DNA of 64,000 nt, from NCBI RefSeq assembly GCF_000186865.1, contig NW_008705568.1, forward strand, positions 155,254 to 219,253, in the 5' to 3' direction. Position numbers and translations under genes: made by a program. Positions 36,239 through 44,883 of this stretch are shown piece after piece; position 1 is the first letter of the stretch; each line of letters opens with the position of its first letter. The stretch comes from Aureococcus anophagefferens (taxonomy: Eukaryota; Sar; Pelagophyceae; Pelagomonadales; Pelagomonadaceae). Below the pieces are notes generated by a model, which was not told where the DNA came from, did not search any database, and was given only the letters and a program-made list of their open reading frames with translations.

Positions 36239-38572
36239 ATGGGCAAGGCCAAGGCCCCGCCCTTCAAGGCGTCGGCGACGCCGTCGCTGGCGCTCCTCCT
36301 CAACCCCCTCGCCTGGCTCCTCTGGATCCTCGACTTCCTGCTGTGGTTCGCCCTCTTCGGCTGGGTGAAGACGCTGAAGCAGGTGATGAAGGGCCCCTAC
36401 TCCGTCGAGTGCGGCGGCACGGCCGTGCGCCGCAAGACGAGCGCGCTCGGCGGCCTCTCGACGAGCCCCGTGCCCGCGTCCGAGGGCGACGTCCGCACGA
36501 CGGGCGCCCTGCTCAAGCACGTGGCGAAGAAGTACGGCTCCTACCGCGCCATGGGCACGCGCACGTTCCTCGGCGACTACAAGCCCGAGGGCGCCAAGTT
36601 CCCCCTCAAGAAATTCGGCGAGACGACGTGGATCACGTTCCAGGAACTGCACGACCGGTCCACGCGCTTCGGCGCCGCGCTCGTCGACAAGTCCGTGGGC
36701 ATGAAGCCCCTGCCCCCGGGCTGCGATGTGGAGAAGGTCACGGGCCCCCACACCGTGCTCCTCTTCGAGGACACGTCGGCCGAGTGGATGATCTGCGCGC
36801 TCGGCGCGCTGAGCCAGTCGCTCGTCGTGGCGACGTCGTACGCGACGCTGGGCATCGACGCCGTCGGCGAGGCCATCAACGAGAGCCACGTGCCCGTCGT
36901 CGTCGCGAACCGCAAGCAGGTCGCCAAGGTCTGCGGGCTCAAGGCCCGGTGCCCGTCGCTCAAGACCATCGTCTACACGGAGGTCAACGTCGCGCCGGCG
37001 GACCAGGGTGCGCCGCCGGACGCGGCCAAGGGCGTGCGCGCGCTCGCGCTCGAGGACGCCCTCGCCCTCGGCGACTCCGTCCTCGGCGCGACGTCCGCGC
37101 CGACCCTCGACCCGAAGCAGGTCGCGGTGATCATGTACACGTCCGGCTCCACGGGCAAGCCCAAGGGCGTCATGCTCAAGCACGAGTCGATCCTCTCGTC
37201 GATATCCGGCTGCATGGAGGTGTTGGGCCCCGTGTCGTCGCCCGGCGACAACTACCTCGGCTACCTGCCCCAGGCCCACATCCTCGAGTTCTGCGCGGAG
37301 CTCACGTGCCTCACGCTCGGCATGAACATCGGCTACGCGGACCCGCGGACGCTGACGTCGACGGGCGCGGTGCGCGAGCGGCCCGACGGCACGATCAACC
37401 GGGCGCCGAGCGACGTGCACCCGCCGGGCGCGATCCAGGAGTTCAAGCCCACGTTCATGGCCGGCGTGCCCAAGGTCTGGGACATCCTCAAGAAGGGCAT
37501 GGAGGACAAGGTCGCGGAGATGTCGTTCCTCAAGAAGCTCGTCTTCGAGATCTGCTTCGTCGGCCGGGCCTACGCGCTGCGCCAGCACCGCGACTCGCCG
37601 CTCCTCAAGCTCCTCGTCTTCAAGAAGTTCTCCGCCATGCTCGGCGGCAATTTGAAGGGCACGATCTCCGGCGGCGGCGCCATCGCGTCGGAGGTGCAGA
37701 CGTTCGTGCGCACGGCGTTCTCCGCGCCGGCGGTCCAGGGCTACGCGCTGACGGAGACGTGCTGCTCGGCGACGATCCAGCCCATGGACGACAACAACCT
37801 GGATGGGGTCGCGGGCCCGCCGCTGACGTCCGTGGAGATCCGGTTGGAGTCGTGCGACATCAACGACCGCGACGGCAAGCCGTACCTCTCTACCGATAAG
37901 AGCCACTACGGCGCGCCCTGCTGCGGCCGCGGCGAGGTCCAGATGAAGGGCCCGCCCCTCACGGCGGGCTACTTCAAGCAGCCGGACAAGACCGCGGAGG
38001 TCTTCACGGCCGACGGCTGGTTCCGCAGCGGCGACGTCGGCGTCTGGCGGCCCGACGGCATGCTCGTGATCGTCGACCGCCTCAAGAACCTCATCAAGCT
38101 CAAGGGCGGCGAGTACATCGCCATCGAGTCCATGGAGAAGGAGTACTCGACGAGCCCCTACGTGTCGGGCGCGAACGGGGGGCTGCTGTGCTACGGCGAC
38201 TCCGACATGGACCGGCCCGTCGCGTTCGTCGTCGCCGACGAGAAGAAGCTCCAGCAGTACGCGGACGAACACGGCATTGCCTACGCCTCCTTCGAGGCGC
38301 TCTGCGCCGACGAGGCCATGAACGCGGAGGTGCTGCGGTCCCTCGTCGCCGCGGGCAAGGCGGGCAAGCTCGGGAGCAACGAGATCCTCGCGGGCGTGCT
38401 GTTGCTGCCGGGCACGGGCGCGAAGGAGACCATCCCGCCGGCCTTCGAGGACCCCTGGACGCCGGAGAACGGCATGCTCACGGCGTCCAACAAGCTCCAG
38501 CGCAAGCCCATCATCAAGGAGTACGGCGCCAAGGGCCGCATGGAGGCCCTCAAGGCCAAGGGCATCAAGTAG
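36239..38572 (+). CDS. Long-chain acyl-CoA synthetase, membrane-anchored
   Basis: 777 residues from ATG 36239 (MGKAKAPPFKASATPSL). Although the frame is open far upstream, this Met begins the family-like N-terminus. A hydrophobic anchor is at residues 17-45 (LALLLNPLAWLLWILDFLLW), as in ACSL3/4-type enzymes of ER and lipid droplets. AMP-binding motifs: YTSGSTGKPKGVMLKH (~residue 300), GYALTETCC, GWFRSGDVGVWRPDG and VDRLKNLIKLKGGEYIA. The C-terminal Lys region is present (NKLQRKPIIKEYGAKGR). It activates long-chain fatty acids to acyl-CoA using ATP for lipid synthesis or beta-oxidation. Length is slightly above the usual 660-720 because of loops such as the DRPDG-containing insert near residue 380. 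Confidence 0.93.
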   Translation: MGKAKAPPFKASATPSLALLLNPLAWLLWILDFLLWFALFGWVKTLKQVMKGPYSVECGGTAVRRKTSALGGLSTSPVPASEGDVRTTGALLKHVAKKYGSYRAMGTRTFLGDYKPEGAKFPLKKFGETTWITFQELHDRSTRFGAALVDKSVGMKPLPPGCDVEKVTGPHTVLLFEDTSAEWMICALGALSQSLVVATSYATLGIDAVGEAINESHVPVVVANRKQVAKVCGLKARCPSLKTIVYTEVNVAPADQGAPPDAAKGVRALALEDALALGDSVLGATSAPTLDPKQVAVIMYTSGSTGKPKGVMLKHESILSSISGCMEVLGPVSSPGDNYLGYLPQAHILEFCAELTCLTLGMNIGYADPRTLTSTGAVRERPDGTINRAPSDVHPPGAIQEFKPTFMAGVPKVWDILKKGMEDKVAEMSFLKKLVFEICFVGRAYALRQHRDSPLLKLLVFKKFSAMLGGNLKGTISGGGAIASEVQTFVRTAFSAPAVQGYALTETCCSATIQPMDDNNLDGVAGPPLTSVEIRLESCDINDRDGKPYLSTDKSHYGAPCCGRGEVQMKGPPLTAGYFKQPDKTAEVFTADGWFRSGDVGVWRPDGMLVIVDRLKNLIKLKGGEYIAIESMEKEYSTSPYVSGANGGLLCYGDSDMDRPVAFVVADEKKLQQYADEHGIAYASFEALCADEAMNAEVLRSLVAAGKAGKLGSNEILAGVLLLPGTGAKETIPPAFEDPWTPENGMLTASNKLQRKPIIKEYGAKGRMEALKAKGIK

Positions 38573-39019
38573 ACGGCCCCGCTCGAACTGACGAGCCGCG
38601 CGCGCGCGCGGACCAAAACCAAAGACCCCCGCTCCCCCCCCAAAAGCCCCCGCCCCTGGTGATCCTAGTACTGTGCGTCCGTCTGGCTAGCGCGAGCGCG
38701 CGCGGCGAGATAGGTTTTGCGAGGATCGAGCTCTTCGACATGAGGCGGGGGCGCTTAGAATCTGCACTCGAAGGGCGGACCTGTATCTTGAGAAAATCGA
38801 TGGCAAAGAGGGCTCTGGCAATGGTGAGGGGCTACTTTGGCATGCTCGTTCTCGGCGCCATGGCCACCGATTCCTTTGGTTCTTGTTGCATCTGAAAGGG
38901 CTCAATGTCGTCTTGCGCGCAAGGCCAATAACTAAAAAAGTTCAACAGCCTAAAAAAGTGCGGATTCAACACGCCCCCGCCTCACATGTCCTTGAGGTCG
39001 CCGCCAAAACGAGAGCATA
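38573..39019. other. Intergenic (447 bases), no gene recognised
   Basis: Contains the 3' UTR of the acyl-CoA synthetase (C- and A-runs near 38615-38650) and the upstream region of the pyruvate-carrier-like gene. It is less GC-rich than the coding DNA, with short AT-rich pieces near 38930-38960. Confidence 0.4.
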
Positions 39020-39989
39020 ATGGCCATCATCAAGTTGCAAGTCCTCCTCGCGGCGTTGATCGGCAGCGCACACGGCCGCGGGCTGAAGCCGCTGAAGCTT
39101 AAGTCGTCGGTCGTCGCGCTCCGCGGCGGCGCGGCGGCCAAGCCTGCGGCGCCGGCCACACACGTCGCCAAGGAGCTGCGCGGCGGCGGCGCGCTCGGCG
39201 AGATCGCGCGGTCCGTCGCGAACGAGGTCGCGACGTGCAACACGTCGCCCGCGCGGCTCCTCGGGTTCCTCGGCGCGACGTGCAGCTGGTTCCTCGGCGC
39301 GTCCGGCGTCGCGGACGCGCTCGGCGCCGGTCCCGAGCTCATCAGCCTCAAGATGACGCTGACGCTCCTCCTCTACTCGGGCGCGTTCCTGCAGTGGTCC
39401 ACGGTCGTGACGCCGCCGAACTACATCCTCGCCGGGTCGCACCTCTTCAACCTGCTCGCGCAGGGGAACCAGCTCCGGCGCTGCGTCGGCTACCAGCTCG
39501 CGGCGTTCCCCGAGACCGCGCCCGCGGAGCTCCGCGCGCTCGGCCTGGGCTTCGGGGCGCTCTTCGCGGGCATCGGCGCCTTCAGCTACGCCGCGCCGGG
39601 CCTGCGCGCGCGGTCCCCGCCGGGGTCCTACGCCGCGTCGGCCGCGGGGCCCTTCACGATCCACCCGTACCCCCCCGTGACGAAGCTCTTCCTGAGCCTC
39701 GCGTCCCTCACGGATCTGTGGCGCCCCGTGGCCAAGATCTCGCTGAGCCAGTACTCGGCGTCGAGCGACAGGAGTGTTTTTTTCGCGTGAATTTCGCCTG
39801 AAGATGTGAAGAAATCCGAATCCGTCGCACTTGGTAGGCCAGTACTCGGCGTTGACGCTCACGGCGGCCATCTTCTCCAAGTACTCACTCGTCATCTCGC
39901 CCGTGAACTGGCCGCTCTGCGCCGTCAACGTGCTCCTCTTCTTCTCGTCGCTCTGGCACCTCGCGCGCAAGGTCCTCTCCCTCGTCTGA
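39020..39989 (+). CDS. Tandem mitochondrial-pyruvate-carrier (MPC) fusion protein
   Basis: Exon 1 is 39020-39746 and exon 2 39838-39989. The N-terminus MAIIKLQVLLAALIGSAHG looks like a signal peptide, followed by a basic transit-like stretch (KLKSSVVALRGG). Two MPC-like modules follow. Module 2 (residues ~213-292) reads HPYPPVTKLFLSLASLTDLW, RPVAKISLSQYSALTLTAA, then KYSLVISPVNWPLCAVN, matching MPC2 'W..RYSLVI.P.NW.L..VN' closely. Module 1 (~78-157) has the same order in weaker form: WFLGASGVADALG, LTLLLYSGAFLQWSTVVTPP, NYILAGSHLFNLLAQGNQLR. MPC normally works as a heterodimer of two separate small subunits importing pyruvate. The signal-like start could mean a plastid or other secretory-route membrane instead of the mitochondrion. 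Confidence 0.75.
39747..39837 (+). other. Intron with 15-bp flanking duplication in the MPC gene
   Basis: GCCAGTACTCGGCGT occurs at 39747-39761 and again at 39838-39852. Removing 39747-39837 as a GC-AG intron (GCCAGTAC...TTGGTAG) gives ISLSQYSALTLT, which matches MPC family alignments with no gap. A GT donor at 39774 is also in frame but would keep nine extra residues. The interior (GTGAATTTCGCCTGAAGATG) resembles the end of introner B4, so it may be a shortened relative. Confidence 0.65.
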
Positions 39990-40001
39990 GCCCGCGATGG
40001 G

Positions 40002-41570
40002 TTACTGGACGAAGTCGGGACCCCGCGCGGCGGCGGCGTCGTCCGCGTACTGGGCGAGGTCGGGACCCCGCGCGGCGGCGTCGTCGTCCGCGGGCGCGGC
40101 GCCGTCGAGGCCGGCGACGCCGCAGCCGACGGCGCAGAGCCAGTCCGGCCCGTCCTTGCCCGCGCCGTCGTCGCACGACGCGTCCTCGACGAAAATCGGG
40201 GGCGTGTCGGCCTGCTTCTCCTCGTCGCGCCGCCGCGGCGGCGTCGTCGCGTCGTCGTCGTCCAGCGCGAGGATGTCGTCCGGGTCGTCGTCGTCCTCGA
40301 ACAGGTTGCTCTTCTGCACCATCGACGCGCCGCGCCAGCGGCCGCGGGGGTGGACGTCGTGGCTCGCGCCGGCCTCGCGGTTCGCGGCCGACTGGATGAT
40401 GCGCACCGTGCATCCCAACAACCCCAGGCCCACGGTGATGTAGATCCAGGCCACGACGAGGGACCGCGTCTCGATGCCCGGCGTGTAGTCGCCGAGCCCG
40501 AGCGTCGACAGCGTGCAGATCGCGTAGTACAGGCCGTTGCCGAAGGAGAAGTCCTCGACGGCCATCGCGAGCCACGCGCCGAAGACGAGGTAGGCCGCGC
40601 AGCACAGGCTCACGGCCAGCGCGAAGCCGCGGTCCGACAGCCCGTGCTTCCGCTTCTCCCAGCCCGCGTCGAAGGGGATGGCCCCCGCGCGCACGCGCCG
40701 CGCGTGGACCATCTCGTCGATGCGCCGGCCGAGCTTGCGCAGCGAGTAGGCGACGCGCTCGCCGAACATGTTGAAGGTCGCGAAAGCATAAATCATGCCG
40801 ATGAGCGTGAAGCAGCACACGAAGACCTTGCCCAGGTCCGTCCGCGGCGCGAAGTTGCCGTAGCCAACAGTAGTGAAGAGCGTGAGCGTGAAGTAGAAGG
40901 ACGAGATGGGCCGCCAGTTGCAGTCGCGGTCGCGGCTCGGGCAGATGTCGTCGTAGTTGGACCAGCCCGTCCGGCGGTCGAGCGCGACGGACCTGTTCCG
41001 CGCGATCGCGGCCTCGACGCGCGCCACGATATCTTCGTCGATGCGCCTCCGGCACATGCCGCACTTCCACTTGATGTCCATGCCGTCCATCTTGTCCAGC
41101 ACGAAGTTTTGTTGTTTGTCGCCCATGACGTACTTGTTCTCCTCCGTCCCGAAGAAGACGAGCCTCAGGTTCTCGTACGTGTGCCGCCGCTCCTTCGCCG
41201 CGCGCCGCATCTCCCGGGGCAGCTCCGCGTAGTTGAAGGCGAACATGCCGCAGACGTTGAGGACGAGCACCGCGACGATGTTCCGCAGGAGCGCCCGGCC
41301 GCTCGGCGGGCCCTTGCGCCTCCGCCCCGCGCGCGCCTCGCGACGTTTGCCGTCGGACGCGGGGGACGCGCCGCGCGGCCGCTCGACGGGCGCCGCGCGG
41401 TCCGCCGCGGCGGCGCGCAGCGCCTCGACCTCGCGCCGCAGGAAGGCGACCTCCTCCTTCTCGCTCGCGAAGTCGTTGTCGTCGGAGCTGAGGCTCGACA
41501 CGCTGCCCGAGCCCCGGATGCTGCCCTGGGGCGAGAGCGTTGACCGCGGGCTCCAGAAGTTGGCGATCAT
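40002..41570 (-). CDS. Two-pore-domain K+ channel
   Basis: ~522 residues from Met 41570 (MIANFWSPRS); the frame is open upstream but reads as non-coding. An acidic/coiled N-terminal segment (SEKEEVAFLRREVEALRAAA) precedes TM1 (LLRNIVAVLVLNVCGMFAF). Pore 1 is SSFYFTLTLFTTVGYGNFAP, with the canonical TVGYG filter. After two more spans, pore 2 is GLYYAICTLSTLGLGDYTPG, with filter TLGLG. Between TM1 and pore 1 lies an unusually long ~100-residue loop with CGMC. The C-terminus is acidic and ends in two near-repeats of DDAAARGPD. K2P/TPK channels carry K+ leak current in plasma or vacuolar membranes. It ends 12 bases from the MPC gene on the opposite strand. Confidence 0.85.
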   Translation of the reverse strand: MIANFWSPRSTLSPQGSIRGSGSVSSLSSDDNDFASEKEEVAFLRREVEALRAAAADRAAPVERPRGASPASDGKRREARAGRRRKGPPSGRALLRNIVAVLVLNVCGMFAFNYAELPREMRRAAKERRHTYENLRLVFFGTEENKYVMGDKQQNFVLDKMDGMDIKWKCGMCRRRIDEDIVARVEAAIARNRSVALDRRTGWSNYDDICPSRDRDCNWRPISSFYFTLTLFTTVGYGNFAPRTDLGKVFVCCFTLIGMIYAFATFNMFGERVAYSLRKLGRRIDEMVHARRVRAGAIPFDAGWEKRKHGLSDRGFALAVSLCCAAYLVFGAWLAMAVEDFSFGNGLYYAICTLSTLGLGDYTPGIETRSLVVAWIYITVGLGLLGCTVRIIQSAANREAGASHDVHPRGRWRGASMVQKSNLFEDDDDPDDILALDDDDATTPPRRRDEEKQADTPPIFVEDASCDDGAGKDGPDWLCAVGCGVAGLDGAAPADDDAAARGPDLAQYADDAAAARGPDFVQ

Positions 41571-41691
41571 CTCCGGGCTGCCGCCGCGGGTCCGCGGCGA
41601 CTTGGGCGCTCGTCTACCCCAAACACGAGCTGACACCGTCAGTTCAGCACAACATTGTCGCGAACGAACAACAACATTATTTTGGCAGGAA

Positions 41692-42558
41692 CACTGGTTG
41701 CGAGTTGCAGTGGATACCCCGTCCCTTGAACTTTTGCATGCAACGACAAACTTTGAAGAAATCCTAGCTTCTAGAGGGCTAGAGACGGTGTCTCCGCAGG
41801 AGTATTTCAGCGGCCGATGATGGAATTTCCACCTTAGAGGGCCCCGTGCTCCTCGAATATGCAGCGACGTGCAACGATCCCAGTGGCTTTGAGGTCCGCA
41901 AACATGTGGGTGAGGCACATGAAAAGACGCGACATCCGGACGATTGCGAGGCGACGCAAACGGGCAGCCCCAGGGGGTGGAATGAGGCGCGGCAGCTTCC
42001 CCCGACCCGATTTTCGGTCCCCTTCGAGTCACAGAGCGTCGGGGATCGTTCGTCATGGGGGCGACCAGATGCCCTCGCGGCAGCTCTTCGGCTCGAGTGG
42101 ATTTGATCGAGATCACCTCACCGGCTCCGGGAGGCGCGCGGCGCCGCGGGCGACACGGTGCTCACCACGCAATGCATGAGGCGAGACCTGCGACCAAGCC
42201 CGGACAGCCCCCTCGGGAGCGACATTCCAGGGGGTGTTTCCTCGGAGTTGGTCGCAGGTCTCGGACCTCAACACTAATGCGAGCCCCTCGTCGGTCGCCC
42301 CCCACCGATAACGGCCGTTCTCGACATCCACGGGCTGCCCCGACGCGAACTAAGTTGCTCGCCTTCGACCGATGGTCTTTCCCGAGCGACTCGCAGCCGG
42401 GCCCGAGGCGCGACATGGTCCACAGACCGAGCGCCGCGCCAAGTCCTGGAACCGCTGCATCGCGTGCCCAAACCTGGGCGAGGCGGTCTGGAGTCAACCA
42501 AGTGATGTCACGCCGAGCGTCAACATGGCAGAGTATCGACTGCAACTCGCAACCAGTG
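41692..42558. mobile_element. Inverted-repeat-bounded segment (867 bp), possible MITE
   Basis: CACTGGTTGCGAGTTGCAGT at 41692-41711 is matched exactly in reverse complement at 42539-42558 (ACTGCAACTCGCAACCAGTG); the match extends inward to 26 bp with one mismatch. CA-starting ends fit hAT-like elements, but the immediate flanks show no clear target duplication, so it may be old. No transposase frame inside. It contains a further 16-bp stem-loop at 42182-42263. It lies in the 1.1-kb space between the K+ channel and the HAD gene. Confidence 0.55.
42182..42263. repeat. Perfect 16-bp inverted repeat (hairpin)
   Basis: CGAGACCTGCGACCAA (42182-42197) and its exact reverse complement (42248-42263) with a 50-base loop, inside the inverted-repeat-bounded segment. 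Confidence 0.7.
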
Positions 42559-42687
42559 GAAGCCAAAGTTCCTCAAGATGAGATCAAGATGCACTGTAAT
42601 TTCTAGCCTTGCAGTGGAAGCGCGCTCGACGCCACCACCGCTCGCGTCGCGCGCCAACGAGCGCATCGAGCACGAAACTGCGGCAGC

Positions 42688-43789
42688 ATGTGGCGTCGCG
42701 TGGCCATGCCTTTGGGCGGCTACATCGGGCTGGCGACGGCGGCGAACGTGGCGTCGCCGCTGCAGATCGTCTGGGACCTCGACGAGACCTTGATTAGCAG
42801 CAAACGCGTGAAGAACAAGTGGCGCGAGGACCAGTGGTGCAAGGTCTTGAAGCGCGGCGACGAAACGATCGAGCACGTCGACGACGACGGCATCCACTTC
42901 GTCACGACGGCCCGTCCCCTCGCGCTGCAGCTCCTGCGGGGCCTGGCGATGGTGCCGGGCGTCGAGCAGCACGTCAGCACGGCCGCGTCGCCGGGCTACG
43001 CGGCCAACGTCGTCGAGCTCCTGGACCCGCGGAAGCGCGTCTTCACGCGGGTCCTCGCGGACCAGCCGAGCCGGGGCAAGGACGTGACGCTTAGCCATCG
43101 GCGACCGGTCGCGGCGGCGCGCGGTGCTCGTCGACAACCGGCCGTCCTGCCACAGCCCGCAGCCGGCGAACGGGCTGCTCGTCGAGGACTTTGTCGCGTC
43201 GACGCGCGTCCTCGCGCTCTCGGGCGGGCGCTACGCGCTCGGCGGGGCCTACCGGGTCCGCGCGAGCGATCGCGCGCTCTCGTGTCGCTGGCCGCTCGAG
43301 CTGGGGACGCTGCGTCGAGCCGGGGACGTGCGCGTCGACCCCGGCGGCACGGGCGTCATCTGGGGCCGGCCCCGTCGCGCGGACCGCGAGGCCGAGGAAG
43401 CCGCGGATGACGTCCGCTTCAAGCTCGCCGTCGCCGCGGTCGCGAGTTCCGCGGAGGTGCCCGCGCTCGCGGAGGACGCCGCGCGGGCCGGCGCCGCCGC
43501 GCTCCTCGTCGTCGACGCGAAGAACGCCAAGCCGCGGCGCATCCCGAGGGGCGTCGACTTCCCCGTCATATCCGCCGGGAGCGCTGCGGCCCACGCGCTT
43601 GCCAACCAGCGCGCGAACCGCGCGTCGTCGTGGGACGACAAGACGCGCGTCACGACGGCCGACCTCCGGGCGCCCGTCGACGCGGAGCTCCGGGGCGTCG
43701 CGCTCCGGCTTTTCCTCTGCTACTTCGTCCCGGACGTCTCCTGGGTCCTCCGGCCCGTCGACGCCGCGGCGAAGAAGGCCAGGTGGTAA
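42688..43789 (+). CDS. HAD-family phosphatase-like protein (FCP1/NIF-like), one-base frame break
   Basis: Starts MWRRVAMPLGGYIGL (ATG 42688). HAD motif I is VWDLDETLISS (DxDxT); then FVTTARPLALQLLRGL and VEQHVSTAASPGYAANV, the usual order in CTD-phosphatase-like proteins. At 43091-43092 (GACGCTTAGCC) the frame breaks; removing one T gives KDVTLAIGDRSRRRAVLVDN, a proper motif III/IV. The remainder (SCHSPQPANGLLVEDF to the stop at 43789) contains a second half of ~170 residues I do not recognise. The family dephosphorylates phospho-Ser/Thr proteins. This copy is probably intact apart from the single base. Confidence 0.65.
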
Positions 43790-43995
43790 CGCGGGTCGAT
43801 TTTTACACGGAGGGGCTCGTTCGCGGTCCACCTCGGAGGTTTGCCCAGGGTTGAAGCCCGAGTCGAAGCGCCCGTACCATATGGGATATCAGCGCACCGT
43901 CCGGAGCCGACCACCCCGCGGGCACACCGAACAACGTTACGGACGAAGGCTCTCGGGCGCCCGCTCCGCGCGGGCCGGGCTTGGTCGGCCCGCGG
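43790..43995. other. Short convergent spacer, nothing recognised
   Basis: 206 bases between the HAD gene stop and the Mpv17-like gene stop. Confidence 0.4.
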
Positions 43996-44746
43996 TCACG
44001 CGGAGCCGCGGGCGAGGGAGAGGTAGATGGTCCAGCAGAAGGAGACGAGGTGGCGGATGGGGATGCGGAGGTAGAGGGGCACGGAGAAGCAGACGAGGTC
44101 CGCGGGGGCCCAGCACCTGATGAGCGCCGGCAGGTCCGTCTCGAGGTTCGAGGTGTAGGTCGCCCAGGCGTCGGAGAAGCAGGACGCGAGGCCGCAGTCG
44201 GAGAAGAAGAGGGCCTTGAAGAGGTAGAAGGTCGGGAGGTAGACGACGCTGAGGATCGTCAGTTGAGCGCGATCTGGAACGCTAATTGCACCAAGCCGTC
44301 GACGTCCCGCGCCTTCTCCGCGAGCGACTCGGACGTGAAGCGCGCCGTCGACGTGAAGACCTTGGAGAAGATGTTCACCTGGTACCAGTACTGGAACGCG
44401 CCGAGGTAGAGCGCGCCGAAGATCGCGAACAGCGCCTGCGAAGGGGGTCGGCTCGGCCGCCGGCGCCGCGCGCGCGGCGGAACGGCGGGACGCGGGCCGC
44501 GCGTACGTTGCGCTTGAAGTCGAAGTCGCCGGGCGTCGCGAACTGGGCCATGGCGTCGGCGGCGCCCGTCTTGATGCCGCCGATGATGATGCCATTGGCG
44601 CCGGCGTTGTTTCTGGCGAACTCGCCGTAGGAGAAGCCGCCGCTCTTCGCGAGCGCCGACGACGCGCGCGTCGACGCCTTGACGGGCGTCGGCGCGAGCC
44701 TGGCAACGGCCGGAGCGATGAGGAGCAGGGCGAGGAGGCCTTTCAT
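43996..44746 (-). CDS. Mpv17/PMP22-family membrane protein, one-base frame break
   Basis: Exon 1 is 44746-44507 and exon 2 44435-43996; a 71-nt intron (GTACGCGCGG...CTTCGCAG, 44436-44506) joins DFDFKRN to ALFAIFGALYLG in frame. The N-terminus MKGLLALLLIAPAVARLAP looks like a signal or bipartite organelle-targeting sequence. Family landmarks: GGIKTGAADAMAQF, GAFQYWYQ and the C-terminal IRCWAPADLVCFSVPLYLRI ... SFCWTIYLS. At 44262-44266 one base seems missing (CTCAACTGACG; CTCAACCTGACG would give IALNLTILSVVYLPTF), otherwise a TGA interrupts. Mpv17-type proteins are small channels of inner organelle membranes. Confidence 0.75.
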
Positions 44747-44883
44747 TCGTGCAAAGTCAAGAGGCGGTGGTCGAGATCGCGGTCACCACCGAGCTCGTGA
44801 GCCCGGTGCTCCTCAACATGTCGATAAGTACGGCACCTTGACGCGAGCAACGCTGGGCCTGGGCCTGGGCTCTCCCAGCAGCC
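44747..44883. promoter_or_regulatory. 137-bp divergent spacer, Mpv17-like / orphan gene
   Basis: Separates start codons at 44746 and 44884. No motif recognised. Confidence 0.3.

Noticed and set aside
34697..38572. One continuous 1291-codon frame as a single gene
   Set aside because: The acyl-CoA synthetase begins naturally at 36239 with a family-like membrane anchor. Upstream, the frame passes through a broken acidic gene and a stretch where another frame is the protein-like one. Long chance frames are normal at this GC content.
43085..43096. An 11-nt intron (GTGACGCTTAG) to explain the frame break in the HAD gene
   Set aside because: Too short to be spliced. A single extra T gives a better motif (VTLAIGDRS).
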